A DNA stretch of 64,000 nt, taken from NCBI GenBank assembly GCA_026874595.1, contig CM049315.1:67401916-67465915 (forward strand), in the 5' to 3' direction. The notes under the pieces were generated by a model. That model saw only the letters and a list, made by a program, of their open reading frames with translations. It made no database searches and had not been told where the DNA came from. Shown here piece after piece: positions 23,019 to 33,870 of the stretch (positions are counted from its first letter, which is position 1; each line of letters starts with the position of its first letter). Both the position numbers and the translations under genes were made by a program. Source of the stretch: Sipunculus nudus (taxonomy: Eukaryota > Annelida > Sipuncula > Golfingiida > Sipunculidae).

Positions 23019-23367
23019 CAGGGCTCAACATAACTCCTGAAAGTACTTGCCTACTGGGCAAGTGACAACCAGCTTTATACCTTTATAAACTTTTACTTGT
23101 CCAAATAAATCAGTGATCACAGCCACAAACACAAACTTTTTCCATAAATATGCAGGTAATTTAGTAGTACAATATGATTTCATTTCTCCAAGAAAGAAAA
23201 TGGCTGACTTAAGATTAGTTAAAAGATGCAGGCTTTTGTGTAAAAGTCTATGTTGAACCCACTTGTCCAGTTGGGCAAGTAGAAATCCAGTTTTGGTTGT
23301 CCTACCACCATTTTTTGGAACTTTTACTTGCCCAGAGCAAATAGTTAACCATAAATGTTGAGTCCTG
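23019..23367. mobile_element. hAT-like MITE with palindromic subterminal repeats
   Basis: The left end is CAGGGCTCAACAT and the right end, on the minus strand, is CAGGACTCAACAT (12 of 13 match). A TTCAG direct repeat flanks it (23014-23018 and 23368-23372), i.e. 5 bp rather than the usual 8. Inside, ACTTGCC-TACT-GGGCAAGT (near 23044) and CACTTGTCCAGTTGGGCAAG (near 23269) are palindromic subterminal motifs. 349 bp, non-coding. Confidence 0.65.
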
Positions 23368-23540
23368 TTCAGTCAGAGCAGCACTGGTCTAGAGAACACT
23401 GGTCTACAGACACTTATCATGCTCTGGGGGACACTTGTCTGGGAAACACATTTCCAGGAATTATGGTCTAATTAAGTGTTTTATTTTTAAATAAGGTAAA
23501 ATTTTAGGAATACTGGTGTAGGAAACTGGTCTAAGAAAAA

Positions 23541-23768
23541 CCTACCATGGGAACATTGGTTAAGCAAGAGAATCATTTAAAATGAAAATTTTAAATCCAT
23601 TAATGTAAATTTGTAACCTATGATGGGAACATTGGTTCAGGCAAGAGAAACATTAAACTGAAAATTTTAAGCTCATTAATGCAAAATTGTCACCTATGAT
23701 GGGATCATTGGTTCAAGCAAGAGTAACATTTAAACTGAAAATTTTAAATCCATTAATGCAAACTTGTA
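23541..23768 (+). repeat. Tandem repeat, 76-bp unit, 3 copies
   Basis: Units start with CCTACCATGGGAACATTGG or CCTATGATGGGAACATTGG at 23541, 23617 and 23693, each with AAGCAAGAG and AAAATTTTAAATCCATTAAT. Exactly 76 bp apart. Confidence 0.85.
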
Positions 23769-24029
23769 AATATTCATATTCAAGCTCCTGAAAAGATGAT
23801 ACTGTGAAAAACAAATCTTTGGGGGAGGGGGAATATATCTTAAAAAATCTGAGGGTTAATAAATCAGCACTTAACTCATAATTAACACTGATATCATTTC
23901 CACTTATTTTCATAAACCAGAAAAAAATTTCTCACAACATGTTTTTTTTAATCAGTGCCAAAGGCCTAGTATAACAGTTCCATTCGCAATTACACTTTGG
24001 GTCAAGCTTTCACATAGGTGTCATTTTTT

Positions 24030-24622
24030 GCAGGGCAGGTAGAATTTTCAAATCCTCTTGCCACTCTCATTAATTAGAAGCCATATCTGAAGAACAAATA
24101 ATGGCAGCATCCCTGGCAAAACCTCTAATTTTAAAATCAATTTAACCAAAAGCTGTTTCACATGGACATAAGACCCCATAAAGTATACATAATTTTAAAC
24201 TTGGTACAGAGCTCTATCTGGTGGTACCGGTATATGTATTCATGAAATTAACATTCATTTTCATGTGAAATTTCAACATTTTTAAAATTTTCAATGTTTG
24301 ATTGGTACACAATTTTAAGCAACCAGTAATGCCTAATGGCAAAACATTTTAACTGACTAATATCAAACTACATGACAATATATTAAAACATTTTTTCCTG
24401 TATCATGATTTTTTCTAATTCTGATTCAATAAAAAATTTTAATTTCATTTTAAAACATGAAAGAAACAGTGGAAGAAAAACAAGGGTTTTGAGTGGTTGT
24501 ATAGTTAGATATTAGCTTAATAAAAAGTGGTTTGATATTACAAGTTGCTTAAATTTTGTACCACTTAAAAATTTAAAATTTTCAAAATTGTGAAAATTTC
24601 ACATGAAAATGAATATGAATGT
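24030..24622 (+). mobile_element. Foldback element: left arm, loop and inner part of right arm
   Basis: The left arm (about 24061-24335) is reverse-complemented by 24535-24622 (inner part) and 28405-28545 (outer part). Shared words include TTTTCATGTGAAATTT with its complement AAATTTCACATGAAAA, and TATATGTATT with AATACATATACC. The right arm is split by a 3.8-kb insertion at 24623/28405. Without insertions the element would be about 0.7-0.9 kb, nearly all inverted repeat at roughly 70-75% identity. No reading frame. Outer ends are not resolved. Confidence 0.65.
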
Positions 24623-24811
24623 CAACAAGTGACCCATGGGTCATGACGCTCAGCTGACTGGGAAGAGATTCGCAAAAGGAAATTTTATCATCAGAATGGT
24701 AGTATATACCCATTCAACTGAAGCATCAAACAGATTAACCAACAGGCCAAGATTTAGTCTGTATTTATATATCTCAAAAATAGAGAAAAATGTGTAAACT
24801 TTTAAAACTAG

Positions 24812-25977
24812 AATACGGGTAACCGACAAGTGACTACATGTATCTGCCAAAATCAGATAGTGAGGCATGGATTGAGTGGCAAGGGGAAATAGAGTGAGGT
24901 ATGTTGCATATTAGCATGGATGTCTGCAGCCTAAATGTGTATGTTGGTTGTGCCACCTACCATAAATCCAGAAAGCTGTCCAAGTTGTATACACCTGCAA
25001 AATTTTAGGCAGAAAAGTCAAACCACTACATGTATATGAGCGATTTTTGCCCATGGCAGACAAACAGACAAACACTGTGCAAAAATCTTTCCAGGTAACC
25101 CCTCCAGTTTTGTGTATGATAAAGACCTATGTGAGATCTAAACACATGCACAATTTTGGCCCAATCGGTCAAATGGTTCCTGAGATATGAGCTTGGATGT
25201 GTCCAGCGTTAACTAGAATGTAGGTGGCGCCACCTGTCATAAAATCAAGAAAGCTGTCCACGATGTATAAACCTGCAAAATTTTAGGCAGTTATGTCGAT
25301 CCACTACAGAGAAATGAGTAATTTTAGGCCACGGCAGACTAACAGACAGACGCTGTGCAAACATTGTTACAGGTGGCGCCACAATTTTTGTGTATGTTAC
25401 AGAGCTATCATAGGGCTACATTTGTATCAATTTTATTTCCTGATCGGTCAAACGGTTCCCAAGATATAAGCTTGGATGTCATCAGCGTGAACGTGAACGT
25501 AGGTGGCGCCACCTGTCATAAAATCAAGAAAGCTATCCTGGATGTATACACATGACGAATTTCAGGTGAATTAGTCAATTCACTGCAGAGATATGAGTGA
25601 TTTTAACCCAAGGCAGATGAACAGATGGACACTGTGCAAACATGGTTACAGGTGGCGCCACCATTTTTTGTGTATGTTATAAAGCAATCCAAGGGCTACA
25701 TTTGTATCAATTTTATTTCCTGATCGGTCAAACGGTTCCCGAGATATGAGGGTTTATGAGTGGAAACAGACCCACAAATGGACACTGGATAGAGAGGAAA
25801 GGTCAGAGGTCAATGCAAATTGGTTAGGCACCAGTTCACATGTGACCCGATAATAGGTGTAAGTTTGGGAAAAATCGGTCCATTAGTCTCCGAGGAGCTC
25901 TCTGGAAACGAACGCCACGGCGGCGGAGGAACTCGGTCAAAAACATAGTATCCGCAAAACTTCGTTTTGGCGGATAC
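24812..25977 (+). mobile_element. Family A element, near full-length copy 2
   Basis: Colinear with 62-1210: opens AATACGGGTAACCGACAAG, passes GTATCTGCCAAAATCAG, has three sub-units with GGTGGCGCCACC palindromes near 25222, 25366 and 25500, and closes with the hairpin GTATCCGCAAAAC / GTTTTGGCGGATAC at 25948-25977. It ends 6 bp before the first family D unit. Confidence 0.75.
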
Positions 25978-25983
25978 AAAAAT

Positions 25984-28290
25984 ACAGGTGGCTCCACCAG
26001 TCTGCAGAAACTAATAAAAACACTTAATGGTCAATATCCATGCAAAAAATCATGGTGATCTCTGCATTAGTTGTTCAGATACTTCAGTTTTTGTATCAAA
26101 TTGTCCATTATTCTGAGGGATACTTCGGAGTCCTATAGCTTGAAGGATATGGGTAACAGAGACCTAATTTCAAGTTTCCACAGGCACCTTTCATGGGCCT
26201 CCTTGCATGACAAGAATGAAGATTCTAGGTCCAGTTGTTGCGATTTGTACCCTGTTGACAGATAACCACATCTTTAAAGGTCTCAAAAAAAAGAAAAAAA
26301 TTCGTAAAAATTTGAAAAAAAAAATAGGGGTGGCACACCCAGTCTGCAGAAACTGATGGAACAGCTCATGATAAATATGTATGCCAAAAATCATGACCAT
26401 CAGTGTTGTAGTTATTGAAATACTGCAGTTTTTGTATCAAATTTTCCATTATTCTGGGGGGGGGGGGTATTTTGGACCCATACAACTTAAAGAATATGGG
26501 TAACAGAGACCTAATTTCAAGTTTCCATGGAGACTTTTCATGGGTCTCCCTGTGTGTCAAGAATGAAGATTCTTGGTCCAGTTTTTATGATTTGTGCCCT
26601 GTTAACAGATGTTCATATCTTTATAGGTCTCAAAAATACAGAAAAATTTCGTAAAAAAAAACGAACAAATACAGGTGGTGCCACCAGTCTGCAGAAACTT
26701 ATGAAACACTCCATGATCAATATCCATGCAAACAATTATGGTTATCTCTGCATTAGTTGTTCAGATACTTTAGCTTTTGTATCAAATTTTCCATTATTCT
26801 GAGCTGTAATTTGGAGTGCCATAGCTCAAAGGATATGGGTAACAGAGACCAAATTTCAGGTTTCCATGGAGACTTATCATGGGTCTCCCTGTGTGTCAAG
26901 AACGAAGATTCTAGGTCCAGTCGTTACGATTTGTACCCTGTTGACAGATAACTACATCCTTAAAGGTCTCAAAAATGGAGAAAACAATTCGTGAACATTG
27001 AAAAATACAGGTGGCGCCACCAGTCTGCACAAACTGATGAAACATCTCATGATCAATATGTATGTCGAAAATCATGACCATCAGTGATGTAGTTAATGAG
27101 ATATTGAAGTTTTTGTATGAAATTTTTGACTATTCTGGGGGGTAATTTTGGGCCCCATAGCTCAAAGGATATGGGTAACAGAGACCTAATTTCTGGTTTC
27201 CATGGAGACTTTTCATAGGTTTCTCAGTGTGTCGAAAATGAAGATTCTAGGTCCAGTTGTTATGATTTGTGCCACGCTAACAGATGACAGCATCCTCAAA
27301 GGTCTCAAAAATAGAGGAAAAAATCGTAAAAAATCAAACAGTACAGGTGGCGCCACCAGTCTGCAGGAACTGATCGAACATCTCATGATCAATATGTATG
27401 CCAAAAATGAAGACCATCAGTGATGTAGTTATTGAGATATTGAAGTTTTTGTATGAAATTTTTTACTATTCTGGGGGGTACTTTGGGGCCCCATAGCTCA
27501 AAGGATATGGGTAACAGAGACCTAATTTCTGGTTTCCAAGGAGATTTTTCATGGACCTTTCAGTGTGTCAAGAATTAAGATTCTAAGTCCAGTCTTTATG
27601 ATTTGTGCCTTGTTAACAGATGTTCACATTTTTAAAGGTCTCAAAAATAGAGAAAAAAATTCGTAAAAAATCGAAAAATACAGGTGGCGCCACCAGTCTT
27701 CAGGAAGTGATGTAACATCTCATGATCAATATGTATGCCAAAAATCATGACCATCAGTCAAGTAGTTAATGAGATATTGAAGTTTTTGTATGAAATTTTT
27801 TACTTTTCTGGGGGGTACTTTGGGGCCCCATAGCTCAAAGGATATGGGTAACAGAGACCTAATTTCTGGTTTCCAAGGAGATTTTTCATGGACCTTTCAG
27901 TGTGTCAAGAATTAAGATTCTAAGTCCAGTCTTTATGATTTGTGCCTTGTTAACAGATGTTCACATTTTTAAAGGTCTCAAAAATAGAGAAAAAAATTTG
28001 TAAAAAATCGAAAAATACAGGTGGCGCCACCAGTCTGCAGGAAGTGATGTAACATCTCATGATCAATATGTATGCCAAAAATCATGACCATCAGTCAAGT
28101 AGTTAATGAGATATTGAAGTTTTTGTATGAAATTTTTTACTTTTCTGGGGGGTACTTTGGGGTCACATAGCTCGAAGGATATGGGTAACAGAGACCTAAT
28201 TTCTGGTTTCCAAGGAGATTTTTTATGGACCTCTCAGAATCCCAAGTTACAAGGTTCTAGGTCCAGCGGTTACGATTTGTGCCTGGTTAA
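25984..28290 (+). repeat. Family D tandem array, ~336-bp unit, 7 copies
   Basis: Units begin with ACAGGTGGCGCCACCAGTCT or a variant at 25984, ~26326, 26671, 27007, 27343, 27680 and 28017 (spacing 342, 345, 336, 336, 337, 337). Each has AAAATCATGACCATCAGT, TTTTTGTATGAAATTTT, AAGGATATGGGTAACAGAGA and GGTTTCCA. The last three units are nearly identical; the first two are the most diverged. The unit start palindrome GGTGGCGCCACC also occurs in family A. Non-coding; short open frames recur in step with the units. Confidence 0.9.
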
Positions 28291-28356
28291 CGGACGGACA
28301 GACGGACAGACGGACAGACAGACAGACGGACAGACGGACAGACGGACAGACGGACA
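28291..28356 (+). repeat. GACGGACA octamer microsatellite
   Basis: About eight imperfect copies of GACGGACA / GACAGACA end the last family D unit, just before the CTATAGCTCAGATGAC terminus. Families C and F show shorter versions of the same block, so it is a family feature that has expanded here. Confidence 0.9.
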
Positions 28357-28404
28357 AAGAGTGATCGCTATAGCTCAGATGACTTTCAGTCAGCTGAGCT
28401 AAAA

Positions 28405-28545
28405 ATACATATACCATCAGAAAGAGAACTACATCAGGTTTAAAATTATGTATGTTTCATGGAACTAATGTTAATTTTAAACAACTTTTGGGCTGATTTT
28501 ATTCAAGGGGATTCTGCCAGCAATGCTACCTTAGTTTATAATTGA
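28405..28545 (-). mobile_element. Foldback element, outer right arm
   Basis: AATACATATACC, GTTTAAAATTATGTATG, CAACTTTTGG and TGCCAGCAATGCTACC are the inverted match of 24240-24100. The arm is cut by the Helitron-like element at 28546 and seems to resume after 29462 (TTAGATGCACCTGTGGCAA against the left-arm complement near 24060). Confidence 0.6.
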
Positions 28546-29462
28546 CTAGCTGATAAACCCGGTATACCGGGCTTATTTACCCAGTATGTGAGATATATAT
28601 ACTGAGATATTGAATGTTGGCTCAATTTTTATTATAAAAGTTAAAAGAAAATACAGATTTTTAGTGGGATACATTCGGAAAACGATATGTACTAATAATT
28701 TTTAATGTTATTTTGTGGCGCAGTGCTCGTGGCAAAATTATATCCCAGTATGTTTACCTTGAAGACCTGGTCAGTGATGGTTTACATTGCGAACCGGAAT
28801 GAGACACGGAAGCATACAGTGTTTCGTTGATATTTGACTGGTTTTATCATTGGTCGTATAAAGAATAGGTTGATGTGAGGAACACATGAAAAATTAATTA
28901 AATGTACGTTGCAAGGAAACTGTTCCTGAAGAAGGAAAAAGAAATATGCATACATTGTAAGTAGCAGAAGCGGACCCAGCGGGACTCCGTGCAGTGGGTC
29001 TGTATCCCATTTTCAGCCACCGCAACCATTTTTTCATCGTATCGGACAAATTTTGAGGCCTGAAACCCCCGACACCACCCCAGCCCTGTTCCTGAAACTG
29101 GGACCTTGAATTAGGTTTTGTCATTAATCCTCCTGGGTTGAACTCTCCATTTCATAAAGAGAGAAACATGTGTTTTTCTCTTTTAATGACCACGCATTAT
29201 TCATATGAACAATACTCCTTAGTGTTAGAGGTTAAGTGACCACGATGCACGCATTCCGGTGATTGCCAAAGGCAGTTCAGCTGTGCTCGGTAAAAAAAAC
29301 GAAAAAAATCACTCAAAATTATATGTATATTAGAAATTATTTATTTTCATATCGCCTATGTCACTGCGGGGATAATAACCTTTAAAATGATGTATGGCAC
29401 AATATTGTACACAACGCGGTTATAGAGAACACTGCGAACAAACGTGAACCGAATTCCTTTTA
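28546..29462 (-). mobile_element. Helitron-like non-autonomous element, copy 2
   Basis: Inverted copy of 16199-17231. On the minus strand it opens TAAAAGGAATTCGGTTCACG and closes with CCCGGTATACCGGG (28558-28571), 8 nt and CTAG (28546-28549), then a host T; the base before the start is A, so the A/T insertion rule holds here too. Shared interior words include CTTCTGCTAC, GTTTCCTTGC, ACGTACATTTAAT and CCAGGTCTTCAAGGT. 917 bp, no Rep/helicase. It lies in the foldback right arm. Confidence 0.75.
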
Positions 29463-30129
29463 TAAGTATTAGATGCACCTGTGGCAATGAAATTAAACTA
29501 AAGCAGCTGATACAGTAAGAACGTACATCTGTGTACAGTGTTCAAATGTACGGCATAAACATTTATAGTTCACCATGTTGTGCATTACAAGATAATTTTT
29601 TTACATTATCATGCACAAAAAAAACACTGCCTACAATTTAACATCTATTTCTAATTGGGACATTATATGATCTGAATCAAGACATCCTACATCTGAAATG
29701 TCTGTCATCTAAAAAAATCTGCAGATTGACACTGATAGTATATTTACCATATACCCAATGAAAACAATGAAACAGTACAATTAATATAACCTGTGTCACC
29801 TGTTATAACAAACAAAATATCAGTTTTTTCCACTAGAGCACACAAAAATACAAACAACATTAATTATGATGTGTCGTCTCAATTTTTCATCAACAATAAA
29901 AGAGAGTATCTAATCCACTGTACAAGATTTTGAGTTTGGTTTTTGAGGTCACATATATTCTTTTGTGTCAATTCATTAGTAGTAGCCTGATTTTAAGATT
30001 AACGGCTGTTTATCACAGTATCAATGCAACAGGATGGATGATGATTACAGTACATATCCCCTGTATGGCATGTATCATGACTCAGGTAGGCCTACCAGTC
30101 CAAAATAAATGCCTATGGGGTTGTGTATT
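29463..30129. other. No gene recognised; remainder of foldback arm at the start
   Basis: The first ~40 bp continue the foldback arm weakly. The rest is AT-rich unique DNA; the open frame 29930-30166 (+) has no domain I recognise. Confidence 0.4.
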
Positions 30130-30288
30130 CATGGCCAGTTTGGCAAGAGAACTTAGGGACATCTAACTGTATTTGGAATTTTGAATTTGTACGTCTGACA
30201 GTTTCAAAATGTGCCCTGTTAATGGAAAGACTGATGGCTGGATGACTGACAAAGAACCATCGTTGACTGTACTTCATCTGAGCTAAAC
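30130..30288 (+). repeat. Family C 3' end, diverged fragment
   Basis: AACTTAGGGACATCTAACTG, CAAAATGTGCCCTGTTAATG and TTCATCTGAGCTAA follow the order of the family C terminus, with the GGACGG block mutated. It ends 20 bp before the 30-bp minisatellite. Confidence 0.55.
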
Positions 30289-30307
30289 AGGAAAAATAAA
30301 GTGGTGG

Positions 30308-31066
30308 GTTTATAGTCTGATATCACTGATGATACCAGTTTATAGTCTGATATCACTGATGATACCAGTTTATAGTCTGATATCACTGATGATACAGTTT
30401 ATAGTCTGATATGACTGATGATACCAGTTTATAGTCTGATATCACTGATGATACCAGTTTATAGTCTGATATCACTGATGATACCAGTTTATAGTCTGAT
30501 ATCACTGATGATACCAGTTTATAGTCTGATATCACTGATGATACCAGTTTATAGTCTGATATCACTGATGATACCAGTTTATAGTCTGATATCACTGATG
30601 ATACCAGTTTATAGTCTGATATCACTAATGGTACCAGTTTATAGTCTGATATCACTGATGATACCAGTTTATAGTCTGATATCACTGATGATACCAGTTT
30701 ATAGTCTGATATCACTGATGATACCAGTTTATAAGTTTATAGTCTGATATCACTGATGATACCAGTTTATAGTCTGATACCACTGATGATACCAGTTTAT
30801 AGTCTGATATCACTGATGGTACCAGTTTATAGTCTGATATCACTGATGATACCAGTTTATAGTCTGATATCACTGATGGTACCAGTTTATAGTCTGATAT
30901 CACTGATGATACCAGTTTATAGTCTGATATCACTGATGATACCAGTTTATAGTCTGATATCACTGATGATACCAGTTTATAGTCTGATATCACTGATGAT
31001 ACCAGTTTATAGTCTGATATCACTGATGATACCAGTTTATAGTCTGATATCACTGATGATACCAGT
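30308..31066. repeat. Minisatellite, 30-bp unit, about 25 copies
   Basis: Units contain TTTATAGTCTGATATCAC then TGATGATACCAG, nearly identical across ~760 bp. Rare variants are a GGTACC form (near 30628, 30817 and 30877), a 1-bp loss near 30395 and a 12-bp insertion near 30731. The period is divisible by three, so both strands are open (MIPVYSLISL on +, ISDYKLVSSV on -). These peptides are by-products. TGATATCA in each unit is a small palindrome. Confidence 0.95.
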
Positions 31067-31800
31067 CTCTTACATTAAACTTGTCTATCCTGGTCTTTGC
31101 GCTTGTTCATTTGGGCTCCTGGGGAGTATATCTTATTATGTTAACAATATATCGGGGGAAAAAATTTTATAAATTTGAAAAAGAAAATAGAAAATAAATT
31201 TAAATTTAAGAAAGTAAAAAAGATTGTAACAACCTAGATATACATATGTTTATATATTGAATTTTTATGAAACACAAATGGTAACTTCCTGATTTGAAGT
31301 TACATAGGTCTGCTGCCTCTGTTCATCTCCGCTGAGGATTATAATAAACAGAGTATTAAAAACTCTTCCTCCAATTACAGCCCCATAAGCTAAGCTCTGA
31401 AACTTGTTGATTACAAAGCCCTGTCACCGTACAATTAATATGGACTTTTGAACACAGGCATGTTGCATGACTGCCTACCAAATGGGAAACGGGACATGAT
31501 AAGAAAAAATAATTAAAATTCTGACAACACATTACAGCCATTTATTAGCTCTTTGACTCGGCTACTGGTTGCTATTGAGTTTCATTCAAGCGTGTACAAT
31601 GCACTTCACTGCTGACAACTGAATACCATTGCATTATCATGACTGCGGCTCCCTTTAACTCAAATCACATATATTTCCTACAAGACTAACTGCCTATGAA
31701 ATTGACAGATGCTGCATGCACTGTCTAGGACCTCACAGCCCCCCCCCCCCTATAAATATAAAGAATATCATTCAGATTATTAAAATCCCAGGCTGGGGGT
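31067..31800. other. No gene recognised
   Basis: AT-rich unique sequence with a C12 tract at 31739-31750 just before the Helitron-like fragment. Confidence 0.5.
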
Positions 31801-31805
31801 AAGGG

Positions 31806-32130
31806 GGCGGGGCATATTAAATGAGATGAAGAATGTTGACTCAATTTTTTTTATTCTAATAGTTGAAATAAAATACAGATTTTCAGTGGGATACTTTCTC
31901 AATAAGATATGTTCACATTTTTTTGCAGTTATTTTGTGGCACTGTGCTCATGGCAAGTAATTTTTACACACTTGGGTTACTTTGACCTGGTCAATGATGA
32001 TGTTTTTATTTGCGAAGTGAAATGGGACTTTGGGGCATTCAGATTTTTTAAGGTCTTTGATTGGTTACATTTATTATTATTGTTAGACGTACAAAGGCCA
32101 GATTGGTGTAAGGAAGATATGAAAGATGAT
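31806..32130 (-). mobile_element. Helitron-like element, fragment (copy 3)
   Basis: AATGTTGACTCAATTTTT, AATACAGATTTTCAGTGGG, GTTATTTTGTGGCACTGTGC and GACCTGGTCAATGATG match 28605-28880 in the same orientation. The palindrome-CTAG terminus is missing or unrecognisable, so this is an old fragment. Confidence 0.65.
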
Positions 32131-32134
32131 TTAA

Positions 32135-32545
32135 ATGTGCCTAAAAATCGACAGGTTTCCTCATCTAGGGAAGGGTAAACCATATTTGCAAGATGAAAGG
32201 TTTCGGTCGAATATGGTTTGGCTTAAAATAAGTCCACAAGCTTTTTCAAGATGTAGGTCTTGTGGCCTTGACCTTTGACCCTGTGTCATCAAAATCGAAA
32301 GGGTTCTTCAACTTCAGGTGAATAAGCCATATATGCAAGAATAAACTTGAAAGGTTCTGGTTAAACTGTTTGGCTCAAAATAGGTCCACAAGCTTTTTTC
32401 AAGAAGTGGGTCCTGTGGCCTTGACCTTTGACCTCAAAATGGACAGTTTTCTTCATCTGTGGGTGGGTAAGCCATATATGAAAGATGAAAGGTTTAGATC
32501 AAACGGCTTGGCTAAAATTTGGTCAACAAGCTAATTCCGACAGAC
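32135..32545 (+). repeat. Tandem repeat, ~145-bp unit, about 2.8 copies, with DR1-like motifs
   Basis: Units carry AAGCCATATATGCAAGA, GAAAGGTT, TGGCTCAAAATAGGTCCACA and GTGGCCTTGACCTTTGACC. 32269-32281 and 32422-32434 read, on the minus strand, GGGTCAAAGGTCA and AGGTCAAAGGTCA, direct repeats of the AGGTCA half-site spaced by one base. The third unit is truncated and closes with GACAGACATAGACAC. Confidence 0.75.
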
Positions 32546-33478
32546 ATAGACACAAACACGGGTGTTGCTATATCCCCTCTTGCAACTTCATTGCAAGGAA
32601 GTTGCGAGGGCATAATAAATAACAAAACAGTGTCAATAAACACAAACTCAAATGAATATATATATGTGTGTTTTAGTGAGAAATGGGAAGGGACTGGAAT
32701 TCAAAATAGAATTTTCATTTATCTGGTGGAAGGGGGGGGGGGGAATTATTACAGGGGTGGATCTTGCGCTACACCGATGCTGAGTGACCTTCATGTTAGT
32801 ACGGTAATGAAGCCTGTGCGTTGTTTAATCACTCAATTTTCCTCTCCCTCTGAATCATATCGGTAAATTGCCCGTGGCGACAGATGATGGAATTTCAATG
32901 CACAATGCAACACCTGAAAACTTAGATAGATGATCAATCCAACAAGCATCGGAGCCACTATGTCAAGAGGGGCGCGCATGTAGCCGAAACAATTAAGCTC
33001 AACTGTTTCAAAATGCAAAAGAGACATTAGCAAAGTATCAGGGCTCATCAGGCCTAGACAAATGGGCTCTTATTTCATTGTTTGCTAATTCAATCCCTAT
33101 AATGGCTCATTTGCTCATAAGGAGTACAATTAAATACTTTTTGCTGTTGATTAAAGAGTGAGAGTGAGTCAGCCAAACGAAGCAATCAAGGTTGATATTG
33201 ATTTTAAGACTGCAAATTCAAGCCTCAAAAGTTAAATGTTCACTGCAAACACTGACATCACACACACACCTTATGGTTAAATAGAACATGATATTTTGGA
33301 CTAATGCATTCAAAAGGTGTTACATGACTCAGACTTTACCATAAAGACACTGTACCAAAAGATATGTTATCACTGACAATATAGTGAATTGAATTAACAA
33401 GTGCAAATTTGTATTTCTTTTTCTGTGATGTCTTGTTTGATCCACATATACCTGGCATCTGTTTTAGGGTAAATATGT
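32546..33478. other. No gene or repeat recognised
   Basis: Unique AT-rich DNA with a G12 tract at 32732-32743. 33040-33180 has several homeodomain-like words (GCTAATTCAATC, CAATTAAATAC) but nothing firm. Confidence 0.4.
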
Positions 33479-33870
33479 TAGTGGTGTACCGAATAATTGA
33501 CTAAATCAATGCTTGGTCGTTTCTTTTAAAATCGATAAATCAATAACATTTTTGCATAATTGATTATGTATGCACCTGCAAAGAATCTAATCCTGTCAGT
33601 GATACACAAACACTAAGTAACAAACAGCATCAAAACGGAACCAAAACAACCAACATTCATTCAACGGCAATTAAGTCCACCTTGCATGCAGGTGGTCTGA
33701 TGGTTTCATTTTAAATTCTAATGTAAATGTCATAGGTTTAACTGGGGTCAATATTTTATATACTGGTTTACAGCAGATTTCTTAGTAATATAGATGTACA
33801 TGAGATAATTGATTTATAATCAATTATCAGCCATTTTTATTTTTCAATCAAATCAATTCCTACCACCGGT
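33479..33870. mobile_element. Possible hAT-like MITE
   Basis: The left edge TAGTGGTGTACCGAATAATT and the right edge, read on the minus strand as CGGTGGTAGGAATTGATTTG, are imperfect inverted matches. GATAATTGATT / AATCAATTATC palindromes lie inside. I see no target duplication, so the boundaries are approximate. Confidence 0.35.

Larger units (their letters stand above)
24623..28404 (+). mobile_element. Family C/D composite element inserted in the foldback arm
   Basis: Opens AAGTGACCCATGGGTCATGA, then GCTCAGCTGA, and closes CTATAGCTCAGATGAC, then TCAGCTGAGCTAAAA, the same ends as family C (perfect 10-bp inverted match). Inside are a short unique head (to 24811), a complete family A element (24812-25977), a seven-unit 336-bp array (25984-28290) and an octamer microsatellite (28291-28356). 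The ends mark it as one insertion unit. Confidence 0.65.

Noticed and set aside
30308-31066. CRISPR array
   Set aside because: Units are contiguous and nearly identical with no unique spacers, no cas genes, and the DNA is eukaryotic in character. The 40-bp and 24-bp arrays fail for the same reason.
30383-31172. Four open frames of 109-138 codons with 10-residue repeats
   Set aside because: Same artefact from a 30-bp period; both strands are open and the frames merely reflect the minisatellite.
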